A stretch of DNA of 64,000 nucleotides from Nocardia carnea NBRC 14403 (lineage in GTDB: Bacteria; Actinomycetota; Actinomycetes; Mycobacteriales; Mycobacteriaceae). The stretch lies in NCBI RefSeq assembly GCF_000308515.1, contig NZ_BAFV01000053.1, forward strand, positions 124,001 through 188,000, read 5' to 3'. Shown here in pieces: positions 42,077 through 49,514 of the stretch (position 1 is the stretch's first letter; every line of letters starts with the position of its first letter). The translations under genes were made by a program, and so were the position numbers. The notes beneath the pieces are model-generated. The model had not been told where the DNA came from, searched no databases, and worked only from the letters and a program-made list of their open reading frames with translations.

Positions 42077-42811
42077 CTACGCAGCACCTCCCGCGGTGAG
42101 TCCGATTCCGGCGGCGAGGTCGGTGAGTACCGCGTCGAACAGGACGTCGGGGTCACTCACCGGCATCGGGTAATTCCCGAACACCTCGAGCGTCACGTGA
42201 CCGTACAGACGGACCCAGACGATCATCATCAGATACGCGACCCCGAGGTCGAATTTTTCGGCGGGGAACTTCTGGTCCGACCCCGCCAGCAGCGCCAGCA
42301 GTTCGGTCTGGAACGCGATCAGATCGTTCCGCAGCGCTTCCGGAATCGATTCGACCGGCGGCGGCGCCAGATCGTAGGCGCCCAGGACTTTGCCGGCGGC
42401 TTCGAGGAAGACCAGGCCGAACGATTCGTCGAATCGACGCACCGTGCCCGGGTTGCCGTCGGACGGGGAAGCGAATACCAGCGTGAACTCGTGGCGGTGG
42501 GCCAAGGCCCAGCGCCGGAACGCACGGCAGATCGCGAACAGCCGGACGACCCCGTCGTCGGGTAGTTCGGCTACCTGGGCGGCGAGGTCGTCGGCGAGAC
42601 GTTTGCAGATATCGCGGCGCAGGGCAGCGAGGAGCTCTTCCCGGGACGGGTAGTAGCGGTAGAGGGCGGGGGCGGTGATACCGAGTTCACGCGCGATGGC
42701 GCGGAGGGTCAATGCCTCCGCGCCGTGCGAGACCAGCAACTCCGCGGCCACGCGCCGGATGTCCGCGTCGCTGACCGCGGGCATCCGGCCCCGCCGCGCG
42801 GGTGGTGTCAT
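42077..42811 (-). CDS. TetR-family transcriptional regulator
   Basis: The 244-residue protein has the TetR DNA-binding domain SDADIRRVAAELLVSHGAEALTLRAIARELGITAPALYRYYPSREELL near the N-terminus, and a C-terminal WHG-type ligand domain (LMMIVWVRLYGHVTLEVFG). Its ATG overlaps the CYP125-type gene stop by 4 bp, so it is the second gene of that operon. An inverted repeat in front of the P450 gene is the likely binding site, which would make the operon autoregulated and possibly steroid-responsive. Confidence 0.87.
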   Translation of the reverse strand: MTPPARRGRMPAVSDADIRRVAAELLVSHGAEALTLRAIARELGITAPALYRYYPSREELLAALRRDICKRLADDLAAQVAELPDDGVVRLFAICRAFRRWALAHRHEFTLVFASPSDGNPGTVRRFDESFGLVFLEAAGKVLGAYDLAPPPVESIPEALRNDLIAFQTELLALLAGSDQKFPAEKFDLGVAYLMMIVWVRLYGHVTLEVFGNYPMPVSDPDVLFDAVLTDLAAGIGLTAGGAA

Positions 42812-44034
42812 TCGTAGGCGACCTGCCAATTCTTGATGCCGTTCAACCAACCCGACCGTAGCCGAACGGGTTCGGAGACCTGACGCAGGTTCGGCATCAC
42901 ATCGGCGATGGCGTTGAAGATGAGGTCGAGCTGCAGGCGGGCGAGGTTCGCGCCGACACAGTAGTGGGTGCCCGTGCCGCCGAAGCCGACGTGCGGGTTC
43001 GGGTTACGGGTGACGTCGAATTCGAACGGTTTGGTGAAGTGGTCCTCGTCGAAGTTGGCCGAGGAGTAGAACAGGCCCACACGCTGACCCTTGGTGATGG
43101 CCTGGCCGCCGATTTCGGTGTCCTGCAGGGCGGTCCGCTGGAAGGCGATGACCGGGGTGGCCCAGCGGACGATCTCGTCGGGGGCGGTGCGCGGGCGCTC
43201 GGCGCGGTACAGCTCCCACTGTTCGGGGTTGTCGACGAAGGCCTTCATGCCGTGGGTGGTGGCATTGCGGGTGGTCTCGTTACCGGCAACGGCCAGCAGG
43301 ATGACGAACCAGGCGAACTCTTCGGAGCTCAGTGCCTCGCCGTCGATATCGGCGCTGAGCAGCTGGGTGATGATGTCGTCGGCCGGGCAGCCGCGACGCT
43401 CCTCGGCGAGGTTCCAGGCGTAGCCCATGACCTGCGCGTTGGCCATCTTGTAGCTGTCGGCGTACTGCGGATCGTCGTAGCCCATCATCTGGTTGGACCA
43501 CTCGAACAGCTTACCGCGATCGTCCTGCGGCACACCGAGGAGTTCGGCGATGGCCTGCAGCGGCAGTTCGCACGCGACCTGCTCGACGAAATCGCCGCCG
43601 CCGGTTTTCTTGGCCTCGTGCACGATGCGCTCGGCGCGTTCGGTGAGCGCCTCACGCAGGCTCTGCACGGCGCGCGGGGTGAACCCGCGGGCGATGATGC
43701 GGCGCAGTTTGTCGTGTTCCGGCGGATCGGTGTTGACCAGCATGGCGCGCTGGATATCGATCTCGTCGCGGGTGATCTCGCCGTTGAAGCGGATCACCGC
43801 GGTATTGGCGTTGGTGGAGTAGACCTCGGAGTTCTTGGAGATCTCCTTGATGTGGTCCAGCTTGCTGACCACCCAGTATCCGCCGTCGTCGAAACCGCTG
43901 ACGCCGTTGGGCTGGTCGACCCACCAGACGGGCGCGGCGCGGCGCAGTTCGGCCCATTCCTCGATCGGCAGCCGAGCGGCGAGCAGGTCGGGATCGGTGA
44001 AATCGAAGTCGTGGGACAGGGACGGTGCGGTCAC
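42808..44034 (-). CDS. cyp125: CYP125-type steroid C26-monooxygenase
   Basis: A 408-residue cytochrome P450 with all canonical parts: I-helix AVAGNETTRNATTHGM, ExxR as EIVRWATPV, and haem loop HVGFGGTGTHYCVGANLARLQ. Long stretches parallel mycobacterial CYP125 (FDFTDPDLLAARLP, FVEQVACELPLQAIAELLGVPQDDRGKLFEWSN, LRSGWLNGIKNWQV), which hydroxylates and oxidises the C26 position of cholesterol or cholestenone to start side-chain breakdown. GTG 44034 is chosen because AAGGAGG lies 6 bp upstream. It is the first gene of an operon with a TetR gene; no other cholesterol side-chain genes adjoin it. Confidence 0.9.
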   Translation of the reverse strand: MTAPSLSHDFDFTDPDLLAARLPIEEWAELRRAAPVWWVDQPNGVSGFDDGGYWVVSKLDHIKEISKNSEVYSTNANTAVIRFNGEITRDEIDIQRAMLVNTDPPEHDKLRRIIARGFTPRAVQSLREALTERAERIVHEAKKTGGGDFVEQVACELPLQAIAELLGVPQDDRGKLFEWSNQMMGYDDPQYADSYKMANAQVMGYAWNLAEERRGCPADDIITQLLSADIDGEALSSEEFAWFVILLAVAGNETTRNATTHGMKAFVDNPEQWELYRAERPRTAPDEIVRWATPVIAFQRTALQDTEIGGQAITKGQRVGLFYSSANFDEDHFTKPFEFDVTRNPNPHVGFGGTGTHYCVGANLARLQLDLIFNAIADVMPNLRQVSEPVRLRSGWLNGIKNWQVAYE

Positions 44035-44089
44035 TATGCCTCCTTGCAGAACACTGTCCTCTGAAGTGAACCACACCACACCCCCATTT

Positions 44090-44118
44090 GTGAACACCCT
44101 TTAGTAAATAGTGTTCAC
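44090..44118. promoter_or_regulatory. Inverted repeat upstream of the CYP125-type operon
   Basis: GTGAACAC (44090-44097) and GTGTTCAC (44111-44118) form perfect 8-bp arms with a 13-bp A/T-rich spacer. It lies 56 bp upstream of the GTG start. A further GTGAAC half-site lies at 44066-44071. Best candidate binding site for the operon's own TetR protein. Confidence 0.6.
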
Positions 44119-45249
44119 TCAACTTTCGGCAGCACCGAACCGCACGACCACCGCCGAACCGTTGGGCCCCTCAGGACGCTCGACCAGCTGCTGGGCACGG
44201 TCCACCGCCCAGGCATAGCGCGGATCCGGACTCAGGGCGTTTTCGCGTAGACATGCCTCGGTGAACTTGATGACATGCTCGTCCCCGTGGTCGACGGCGC
44301 GGGCGATCAGCTCGTCCCACGGCGGGGTATCGGCCTGCTGCGCATGTACCGGCGCCTCGGCCTCACCGGATCGGTCGGTGGTCGCGGCCATCAGCAGCGT
44401 CACCTGCGCCTGCCATACCGCGGCGAGTGTGGGTTCGTACAGCTCTTCGGGCAGATTCGGCAACACCAGCCGGGCCGCGGCGGGGGCGGTTACGCCGTGG
44501 ATGAGCGGAATCGGGAACTGCACCACCGCATGTGCGCCACAGACGCCGGCGAAATGCGCGGTCATCCGGGACAGCAGCCGGTCGGCGCGCTCGGGAGCCA
44601 GTGCGGTCAGCGATTCTTCATAACCAGGCATGGTGCGCGGTGTGCGCAAACGCGCCATCCCCTGCTGCGGGCTCTCCGGCTCCGGCAACCTGGGCACCGC
44701 GGCGATCGCGGCAGCGAGGCCGGATTCTCCCCTGAGACGTCCCGGGCCGGGCGCGTCGATGAACCGGGCGGCCCAGTAGCCGAGCGCTCGGGCGAGTTCG
44801 TTCAACTGCAGCGGAGTCGGCTGATCGGTAGACGACAGGCCGCGAACAGCGTGCGCCGTCCGGATCAGCCCATGCGTGAGCCCGGTCATCGGCCCGGGTA
44901 GCAAACGCGGCCACCAGCGCACCAGCACCTCCTGCCAGCCCTCGTCCGATATCTGCCGCAGGAACAGCTCCTCGAAATCGCCGGCCCGGCCGATATCACC
45001 GAGCGCGGCGCGCCAATCGGATTCCTCGTCGCCGAGCCGCTCGTAGGGCACGGGCGGTTCGTGATGCGGCGCGACGGCCCGATACACCGCGACCCAGTCC
45101 GGGATCGCGGCGGTGTGGCCGAGCACCGCGAGCGCTTCGGCGGCCATCGGACCGTGATTGGCCAGATCGCCGCCGCCCAGGTTGCGCTCGTATCCGAGAT
45201 CGTCCAACCGTTCGAGCGCGTCGTTGACCGCATCGCTGTATGCCGACAT
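44119..45249 (-). CDS. Questin oxidase-like (DUF4243) protein
   Basis: The 376-residue helical protein has the family pattern GDLANHGPMAAEAL at the start, a central PRLLPGPMTGLTHGLIRTAHAVRG and HAVVQFPIPLIHGVTAPAA with conserved His, and late DHGDEHVIKFTEACLRE. Questin oxidase in fungi is a cofactor-less Baeyer-Villiger-type enzyme that opens anthraquinone rings; bacterial members are mostly uncharacterised. ATG 45249 is chosen. It diverges from a MarR gene with paired palindromes between them, so it is the likely MarR target, perhaps in response to a quinone or phenolic compound. Confidence 0.8.
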   Translation of the reverse strand: MSAYSDAVNDALERLDDLGYERNLGGGDLANHGPMAAEALAVLGHTAAIPDWVAVYRAVAPHHEPPVPYERLGDEESDWRAALGDIGRAGDFEELFLRQISDEGWQEVLVRWWPRLLPGPMTGLTHGLIRTAHAVRGLSSTDQPTPLQLNELARALGYWAARFIDAPGPGRLRGESGLAAAIAAVPRLPEPESPQQGMARLRTPRTMPGYEESLTALAPERADRLLSRMTAHFAGVCGAHAVVQFPIPLIHGVTAPAAARLVLPNLPEELYEPTLAAVWQAQVTLLMAATTDRSGEAEAPVHAQQADTPPWDELIARAVDHGDEHVIKFTEACLRENALSPDPRYAWAVDRAQQLVERPEGPNGSAVVVRFGAAES

Positions 45250-45264
45250 GACAGCCTCACTCAC

Positions 45265-45295
45265 TTTGTATATCCGAACTGTTTGTAAATACGAA
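45265..45295. promoter_or_regulatory. Two MarR-type half-palindromic sites
   Basis: TTTGTATATCCGAA (45265-45278) and TTTGTAAATACGAA (45282-45295) are 12-of-14 identical and 17 bp apart. Each is a near palindrome of form TTnGTA-AT-TACnAA. They fill the 62-bp gap between the divergent questin oxidase-like and MarR genes. Confidence 0.65.
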
Positions 45296-45311
45296 CATAT
45301 AAGATGACTCC

Positions 45312-45821
45312 ATGCCGGACAAGACCCACACTCCGAGGCAGCCGACCGCACAGGAGATCACCGAGCTGATCGGATTCCTGCCGCTGGTCGCAAACTTCTT
45401 CGACAAGGCACGTACGGATATGCCGGCCGAATACCTCGAATCCTTCACCGCACACCGGCTCACCCCGCGCCACGGCGCGGTCTGCGTACAGCTGGTCGCC
45501 GAGGAAGCGATCAGCGTCGGCGAACTGGCCGGGCGGATGGGGCTGGCACTGTCCACGGTCAGCGAATTGGTGGGCGATCTCGACCGCGCCGAATGGGTGC
45601 AACGCCGGCCCGATCCGGCCAACCGGCGGCGCACCCTGGTATCCCTGCTGCCGCCCCGGCGCGCACATGTCGAAGAGTTCGTCGCCCGGCGCGCGGAGCC
45701 GCTCCTGGCAGCCATGTCCACCCTCACCCCCGAACAGCGGGCGGGGTTCCAGGCCGGGCTACAGGCCTGGGCGCACGAGATCCGGAACTGGCGAACCGAT
45801 CCCATACCGTCGTCGCGCTAG
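45312..45821 (+). CDS. MarR-family transcriptional regulator
   Basis: The 169-residue protein has the MarR winged helix: LTPRHGAVCVQLVAEEAISVGELAGRMGLALSTVSELVGDLDRAEWV contains the helix-turn-helix, and RRPDPANRRRTLVSLLP is the wing. The paired palindromes immediately upstream suit autorepression and control of the divergent oxidase gene. Confidence 0.87.
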   Translation: MPDKTHTPRQPTAQEITELIGFLPLVANFFDKARTDMPAEYLESFTAHRLTPRHGAVCVQLVAEEAISVGELAGRMGLALSTVSELVGDLDRAEWVQRRPDPANRRRTLVSLLPPRRAHVEEFVARRAEPLLAAMSTLTPEQRAGFQAGLQAWAHEIRNWRTDPIPSSR

Positions 45822-45963
45822 CAACTCGACCGCAATTTCAACAGCTCCGGGCTCGAAGAGCAGCGAACATCCGGAACGCTCCGAGAGGTATTCAGCACGG
45901 TGACGGCGGTCTATTCTGGTATCCGCATGAGCAAGACTCCCACAGCCCAGGAGGACGAAGCGC

Positions 45964-46266
45964 ATGACAACCATGGAAATGCCGCACGTCAGCGAATGCA
46001 CAGTGAACGACTGTTCCTACAACAACCACGACGGCTGCCACGCCTACGCCATCAACGTCTCCGGCCAGAACGGCAGCGCCGATTGCGCGACGTTCATTCC
46101 GTTGGCCATCAAGGGCGGGTTGGACACGGTCACCAGCATGGTCGGAGCCTGCCAGCGCGCCGACTGCGCACACAACACCGACCTGGAATGCACCGCTGGG
46201 GAGATCCGGGTCGGTCCGGGCCGCGGCGATCACGCCGCCCGCTGCATGACCTACACCCCCAGCTGA
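45964..46266 (+). CDS. DUF1540 Cys-rich small protein, two domains
   Basis: The 100-residue protein contains two copies of the DUF1540 motif: CTVNDCSYNNHDGCHA with a late Cys in DCATF, and CQRADCAHNTDLECTAGEI with a late Cys in ARCMTY. Each set of four cysteines probably binds a metal ion. Function is unknown in the family. It stands alone: 142 bp after the MarR gene and followed by a strong terminator. Confidence 0.85.
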   Translation: MTTMEMPHVSECTVNDCSYNNHDGCHAYAINVSGQNGSADCATFIPLAIKGGLDTVTSMVGACQRADCAHNTDLECTAGEIRVGPGRGDHAARCMTYTPS

Positions 46267-46276
46267 ACTATCCACG

Positions 46277-46311
46277 GCACGGTGCGGGAGGTTGCCTGTC
46301 CCGCACCGTGC
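46277..46311 (+). terminator. Terminator hairpin of the DUF1540 gene
   Basis: Perfect 13-bp stem GCACGGTGCGGGA / TCCCGCACCGTGC (46277-46289, 46299-46311), 9-nt loop, 10 bp past the stop. Confidence 0.7.
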
Positions 46312-46470
46312 TGCGCGCGGACTGTTCCGCCACCGCGCCGCTTACCTACGGACCGACACATCGGCGACAACGGCCGTAGCGAAGCCGCCGGGCCGTACCG
46401 GTCTCCCGTGCCACCCGCCCGGTCCTCCTGCATCGACCCAGCCGGACCATCGCGGCCCGCAGTGGCAACA

Positions 46471-47058
46471 TCAGAGGCCTTGCGGACCTTCCGAACGCAG
46501 ATCGTCGACCTTTCGCATCGCCGTACGCAACTCCTCGAGCCAGGACTCGGTGTGCTCGCCCACCAGTCGCACCGCCCACGCCAATGCGTCGGCTCGGGAC
46601 CGCGCGACTCCGGCGTCGACCAGCGTGTCCAGTACTTTGCGCTCCGGTTGCCGCAGCCGGGTCATCACCGGAACCGCCAAATGGGTGAACAGAGTCCGCT
46701 GCCCATCGATCGAGACACCCCACGCGACACTGCGCCGGTAACGGTGCTGCGCCTCGTCCGCGATCTGCATCCGCGCCGGCCGGGTGGACTCGCGGAACCG
46801 GGCCACCGCACCCTCCTTGGTCGCCTCCGGAATCGGACGGCCGGATTCCTCGCCCGCCGCCTCGTCCGGTTGCGGTAGCGGTAGTTCGCCGATCACCACG
46901 ATCTCGTCGCGGTCGATCTCGATCACCGGCGGTCCGGTGAACCATTCGGCGGGCAATCGGCCCGCGAACCAGTCCTCGATATCGCCGGTTTCGGGCAGAT
47001 CCGCCTGCTGCCATCCGCCCGGCCGGCCGAATCCACGCCCTCGGTGTCCATGCCTCAT
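46471..47058 (-). CDS. Conserved actinobacterial protein with RHH-like C-terminal helices
   Basis: The 195-residue protein has a basic Gly/Arg-rich start (RHGHRGRGFGRPGGWQ), an acidic middle with EIDRDEIVVIGELPLP, and a C-terminal part, LDTLVDAGVARSRADALAWAVRLVGEHTESWLEELRTAM, whose short turn and long helix resemble a ribbon-helix-helix dimer domain. I do not recognise a named family. Three exact tandem repeats directly upstream would suit autoregulation by such a protein. ATG 47058 has AAGGTGA upstream. Confidence 0.6.
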   Translation of the reverse strand: MRHGHRGRGFGRPGGWQQADLPETGDIEDWFAGRLPAEWFTGPPVIEIDRDEIVVIGELPLPQPDEAAGEESGRPIPEATKEGAVARFRESTRPARMQIADEAQHRYRRSVAWGVSIDGQRTLFTHLAVPVMTRLRQPERKVLDTLVDAGVARSRADALAWAVRLVGEHTESWLEELRTAMRKVDDLRSEGPQGL

Positions 47059-47080
47059 GGGATCACCTTCTCCCTAGAAC

Positions 47081-47110
47081 GATTACTTGATTACAAGATT
47101 ACGCCGTAAT
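47081..47110 (-). promoter_or_regulatory. Three GATTAC iterons plus palindrome
   Basis: GATTAC occurs at 47081-47086, 47089-47094 and 47097-47102, with a strict 8-bp period, and the third copy runs into the palindrome ATTAC-GCC-GTAAT (47098-47110). It is 23 bp upstream of the start at 47058. Short tandem hexamers with sub-turn period are typical of ribbon-helix-helix operators. Confidence 0.6.
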
Positions 47111-47408
47111 TGATGCGGCCGGTTCCGCTGAGCGCGAACGTTGATCACGGGAGAACCGAGGGGTATATCCGCTCCGCGCATTGCGGAAGATTCCGTCTTC
47201 CGCGTGTCTGCTCCGGATGGCCCGAACAGCTCCGTATTCTGCGGCTGACCAGGCAGTACCCGCCTCACGAAGCGAGGACTCATGGCATCCGGACCGGGCC
47301 GCGGAACCACCGGCGCGACGCACCGCAGAAGGATCGGCGCCCACCTCCGAGCGCCGGGGCACACGAGGTGAGGGGCACGTCCTGACCGGGCCGTCGGTCC
47401 CGGCACCG

Positions 47409-48344
47409 ATGCTCGCCGTGGCGGGCCCGGCGCCGGACGCCCCGGAGTGGGCGGTGGAAATGAAATGGGACGGTGTGCGCGCGATCGTGATCTGCCGCGA
47501 CGGGACCTGCCGGCTCTACAGCCGCAACCGCCGCGAGATCACCGACTCGTATCCGGAACTGGTAGCCGCCCTGACTGCCGGCGCCGGTACTCGCGAGCTG
47601 GTCCTCGACGGTGAGATCATCGCGCAGACACCGGCCGGCGCACCGTCGTTCGCGCTACTACAGCGCCGCATGCACGTCGCCCGGCCGGGCGGGGCGCTCG
47701 TGCGGGCCGTGCCGGTTCAGCTGTTCCTCTTCGATGTGCTGGTCGACGACGGCGAAACCGTCACCGGAGAGCCGTATCTGCGGCGTCGCGAGCGGCTCGA
47801 GCAGCTGGGATTCACGACCGCACCGGTCCAGACCCCGCCGTACTGGGTGAATGTCGACGCGGAGCAGATGATGGCCGCCGCCCGGGACAACCACCTCGAG
47901 GGCATCGTGTCCAAACGGACCGACTCCGGGTACCGGCCCGGCCGGCGCTCCCCGGATTGGATCAAGACCCCGTTCCGCCGGACCACCGAGGCCGTGGTCG
48001 CCGGCTGGACCTCCGGCAGCGGGTCGGTATCCGGATCCTTCGGATCGCTGATCCTCGGCGCCCACGATCAGGCAGGCAACCTGGTCCACATCGGTAATGT
48101 CGGCACCGGTTTCACCTTCGCCGACCGGCGTTCACTACGCGCCCGGCTCGATGAACTGAGCCGCACCGAACCCCTGTTTCCACTGACGTCGGCACGCGGC
48201 CGGCCCGGCGCCCCGCACTGGGTGGAGCCGGTACTCGTCGGCGATGTCGAATACCGCGAATACACCGGCGAAGGACTGCGTCACCCCAGCTGGCGCGGTC
48301 TACGCACCGACAAATCGACCGATGAGGTAGTCGTGCCCGAGTGA
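47409..48344 (+). CDS. ATP-dependent DNA ligase (LigC/LigD ligase-domain type)
   Basis: A 311-residue two-domain ligase: nucleotidyltransferase motif I EMKWDGVR with the adenylated Lys near residue 19, motif III LVLDGEI, IIIa LFLFDVL, IV EGIVSKR, V DWIKTPF, then an OB-fold domain ending LRHPSWRGLRTDK. These enzymes seal nicks during non-homologous end joining or base-excision repair in actinobacteria. It lacks polymerase and nuclease domains, so it is not a full LigD. The start is uncertain: ATG 47409 lacks a clear ribosome site, a CTG at 47381 has GAGGGG upstream, and the frame is open to 47181. Confidence 0.85.
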   Translation: MLAVAGPAPDAPEWAVEMKWDGVRAIVICRDGTCRLYSRNRREITDSYPELVAALTAGAGTRELVLDGEIIAQTPAGAPSFALLQRRMHVARPGGALVRAVPVQLFLFDVLVDDGETVTGEPYLRRRERLEQLGFTTAPVQTPPYWVNVDAEQMMAAARDNHLEGIVSKRTDSGYRPGRRSPDWIKTPFRRTTEAVVAGWTSGSGSVSGSFGSLILGAHDQAGNLVHIGNVGTGFTFADRRSLRARLDELSRTEPLFPLTSARGRPGAPHWVEPVLVGDVEYREYTGEGLRHPSWRGLRTDKSTDEVVVPE

Positions 48345-48381
48345 ACGCGGCCGGTACCGATGAACGCAGATATTCGCGAAC

Positions 48382-49068
48382 CTATTTCGTGAGAGCCGGA
48401 TCGCCCCAGACACCGTTTCCGAGCTGGGTGCAACTCGACGAAGCACCGTCGAGAAGAGTGAAGGTGATCGTCAGATTCTCCACACCGGCCACCGGGATTT
48501 CCACCTTCGGCGGTACGCCCACACCGACATTTCCGGAGGTGAAAACAGATTTCCCGTCGGCGACCACCGAGAACTGCAGGGCCGATTCCGTATTACCGCC
48601 GTCGGCCACGCCGATCACCGAGGAAAAGCGCGACCATTCCCCGTTGAGGTCGTAGCTGTGGCTCACCTCGGTGCTGCAGCCACTGAACTGCTGGTAGATC
48701 GCATGCGGATAAGCAACACCGTTGACGGTGATCGCCCCGGTGTAGGCGGTGGTACCGACCGGGTCGAGTTCGGCGAGGAACTGCTGAGCGGCGCCGGTGG
48801 TCGTGGCGGGCGGCGCGGGCGCCGGCACAGACGCCGAACTTTCCGTGGTGGTGGCGGGAAGAGCGGAATCGGAATCGGCTTCTCCCGACCCCGGACCGAC
48901 AATGAGGGTCACGACCAAACCCACGATCGCCAGCGTCACACCGAGCCCTGAGACAAGCATCACTCGTTGGACGGGATCACCGGCACGGGCGCCCGGCGCC
49001 GTACGCGCCGGCGAGGGGGGACTCTGTGTTTGCCCGCGGGTGGGATCGGTGGGATTGGACACGCGCAC
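48382..49068 (-). CDS. Membrane-anchored NPCBM-like domain protein
   Basis: The 228-residue protein has a Pro/Thr-rich cytoplasmic lead, one transmembrane helix (about residues 36-58, VMLVSGLGVTLAIVGLVVTL), an Ala/Pro/Thr linker, and an extracytoplasmic NPCBM/NEW2-like carbohydrate-binding fold: SHSYDLNGEWSRFSSVIGVAD, LQFSVVADGKSVF and LTITFTLLDG with two Cys (FSGCST and SSSCTQ). It may bind cell-envelope glycans. The role is unknown. Confidence 0.75.
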   Translation of the reverse strand: MRVSNPTDPTRGQTQSPPSPARTAPGARAGDPVQRVMLVSGLGVTLAIVGLVVTLIVGPGSGEADSDSALPATTTESSASVPAPAPPATTTGAAQQFLAELDPVGTTAYTGAITVNGVAYPHAIYQQFSGCSTEVSHSYDLNGEWSRFSSVIGVADGGNTESALQFSVVADGKSVFTSGNVGVGVPPKVEIPVAGVENLTITFTLLDGASSSCTQLGNGVWGDPALTK

Positions 49069-49514
49069 ACTCTTCTTCGATCAACTCGCCGGAACCCGGA
49101 TGGGCGCCGCAGCAGAGATATACCACGCTCGCCAGGCGTAGGGAATCGGAGCGCTCGGGTCGGTGGTGATGACGCAGTCAGCGTAATCCCGCCGACCTGG
49201 CTCGGTATGCCATAAACGCGAAAGTTTCAGCGCACTTTGATAATTCACACTCATAGGACCAGACCATTTCGGGCAGTCGGGCAGCGATCCGGTGAAGCCG
49301 GCCGACTGTGCGCCGCTTCACGAATACCGGAAACCGCTCGCCTGTGCTGTAGGGTCGCTGCTGTACCTGCGCCGATGAATTATGCATGTACAGCCGTCGC
49401 GGGATACCTGCTTTTCGCGTCGGACCCGCGACACCGCCACCTCGTGTAGGCACGGACATCGGTCCGATCGGATGTCGCGGTATCACCTCCGATGCCGAAA
49501 GGCGCACTATATTC
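49069..49514. other. 446-bp divergent promoter/leader region
   Basis: Between the NPCBM-like gene and the DEAD-box helicase gene. No gene is credible. The right part would be a long helicase leader with a 7-bp stem GCTGTAC / GTACAGC (49360-49366, 49388-49394). Cold-inducible helicase genes often have long structured leaders; that role here is a guess. Confidence 0.4.

Noticed and set aside
41716..42156. Possible secreted protein gene with a signal-like stretch
   Set aside because: The signal-like segment lies inside the end of the TetR gene in another frame, has no ribosome site, and the rest has no family resemblance.
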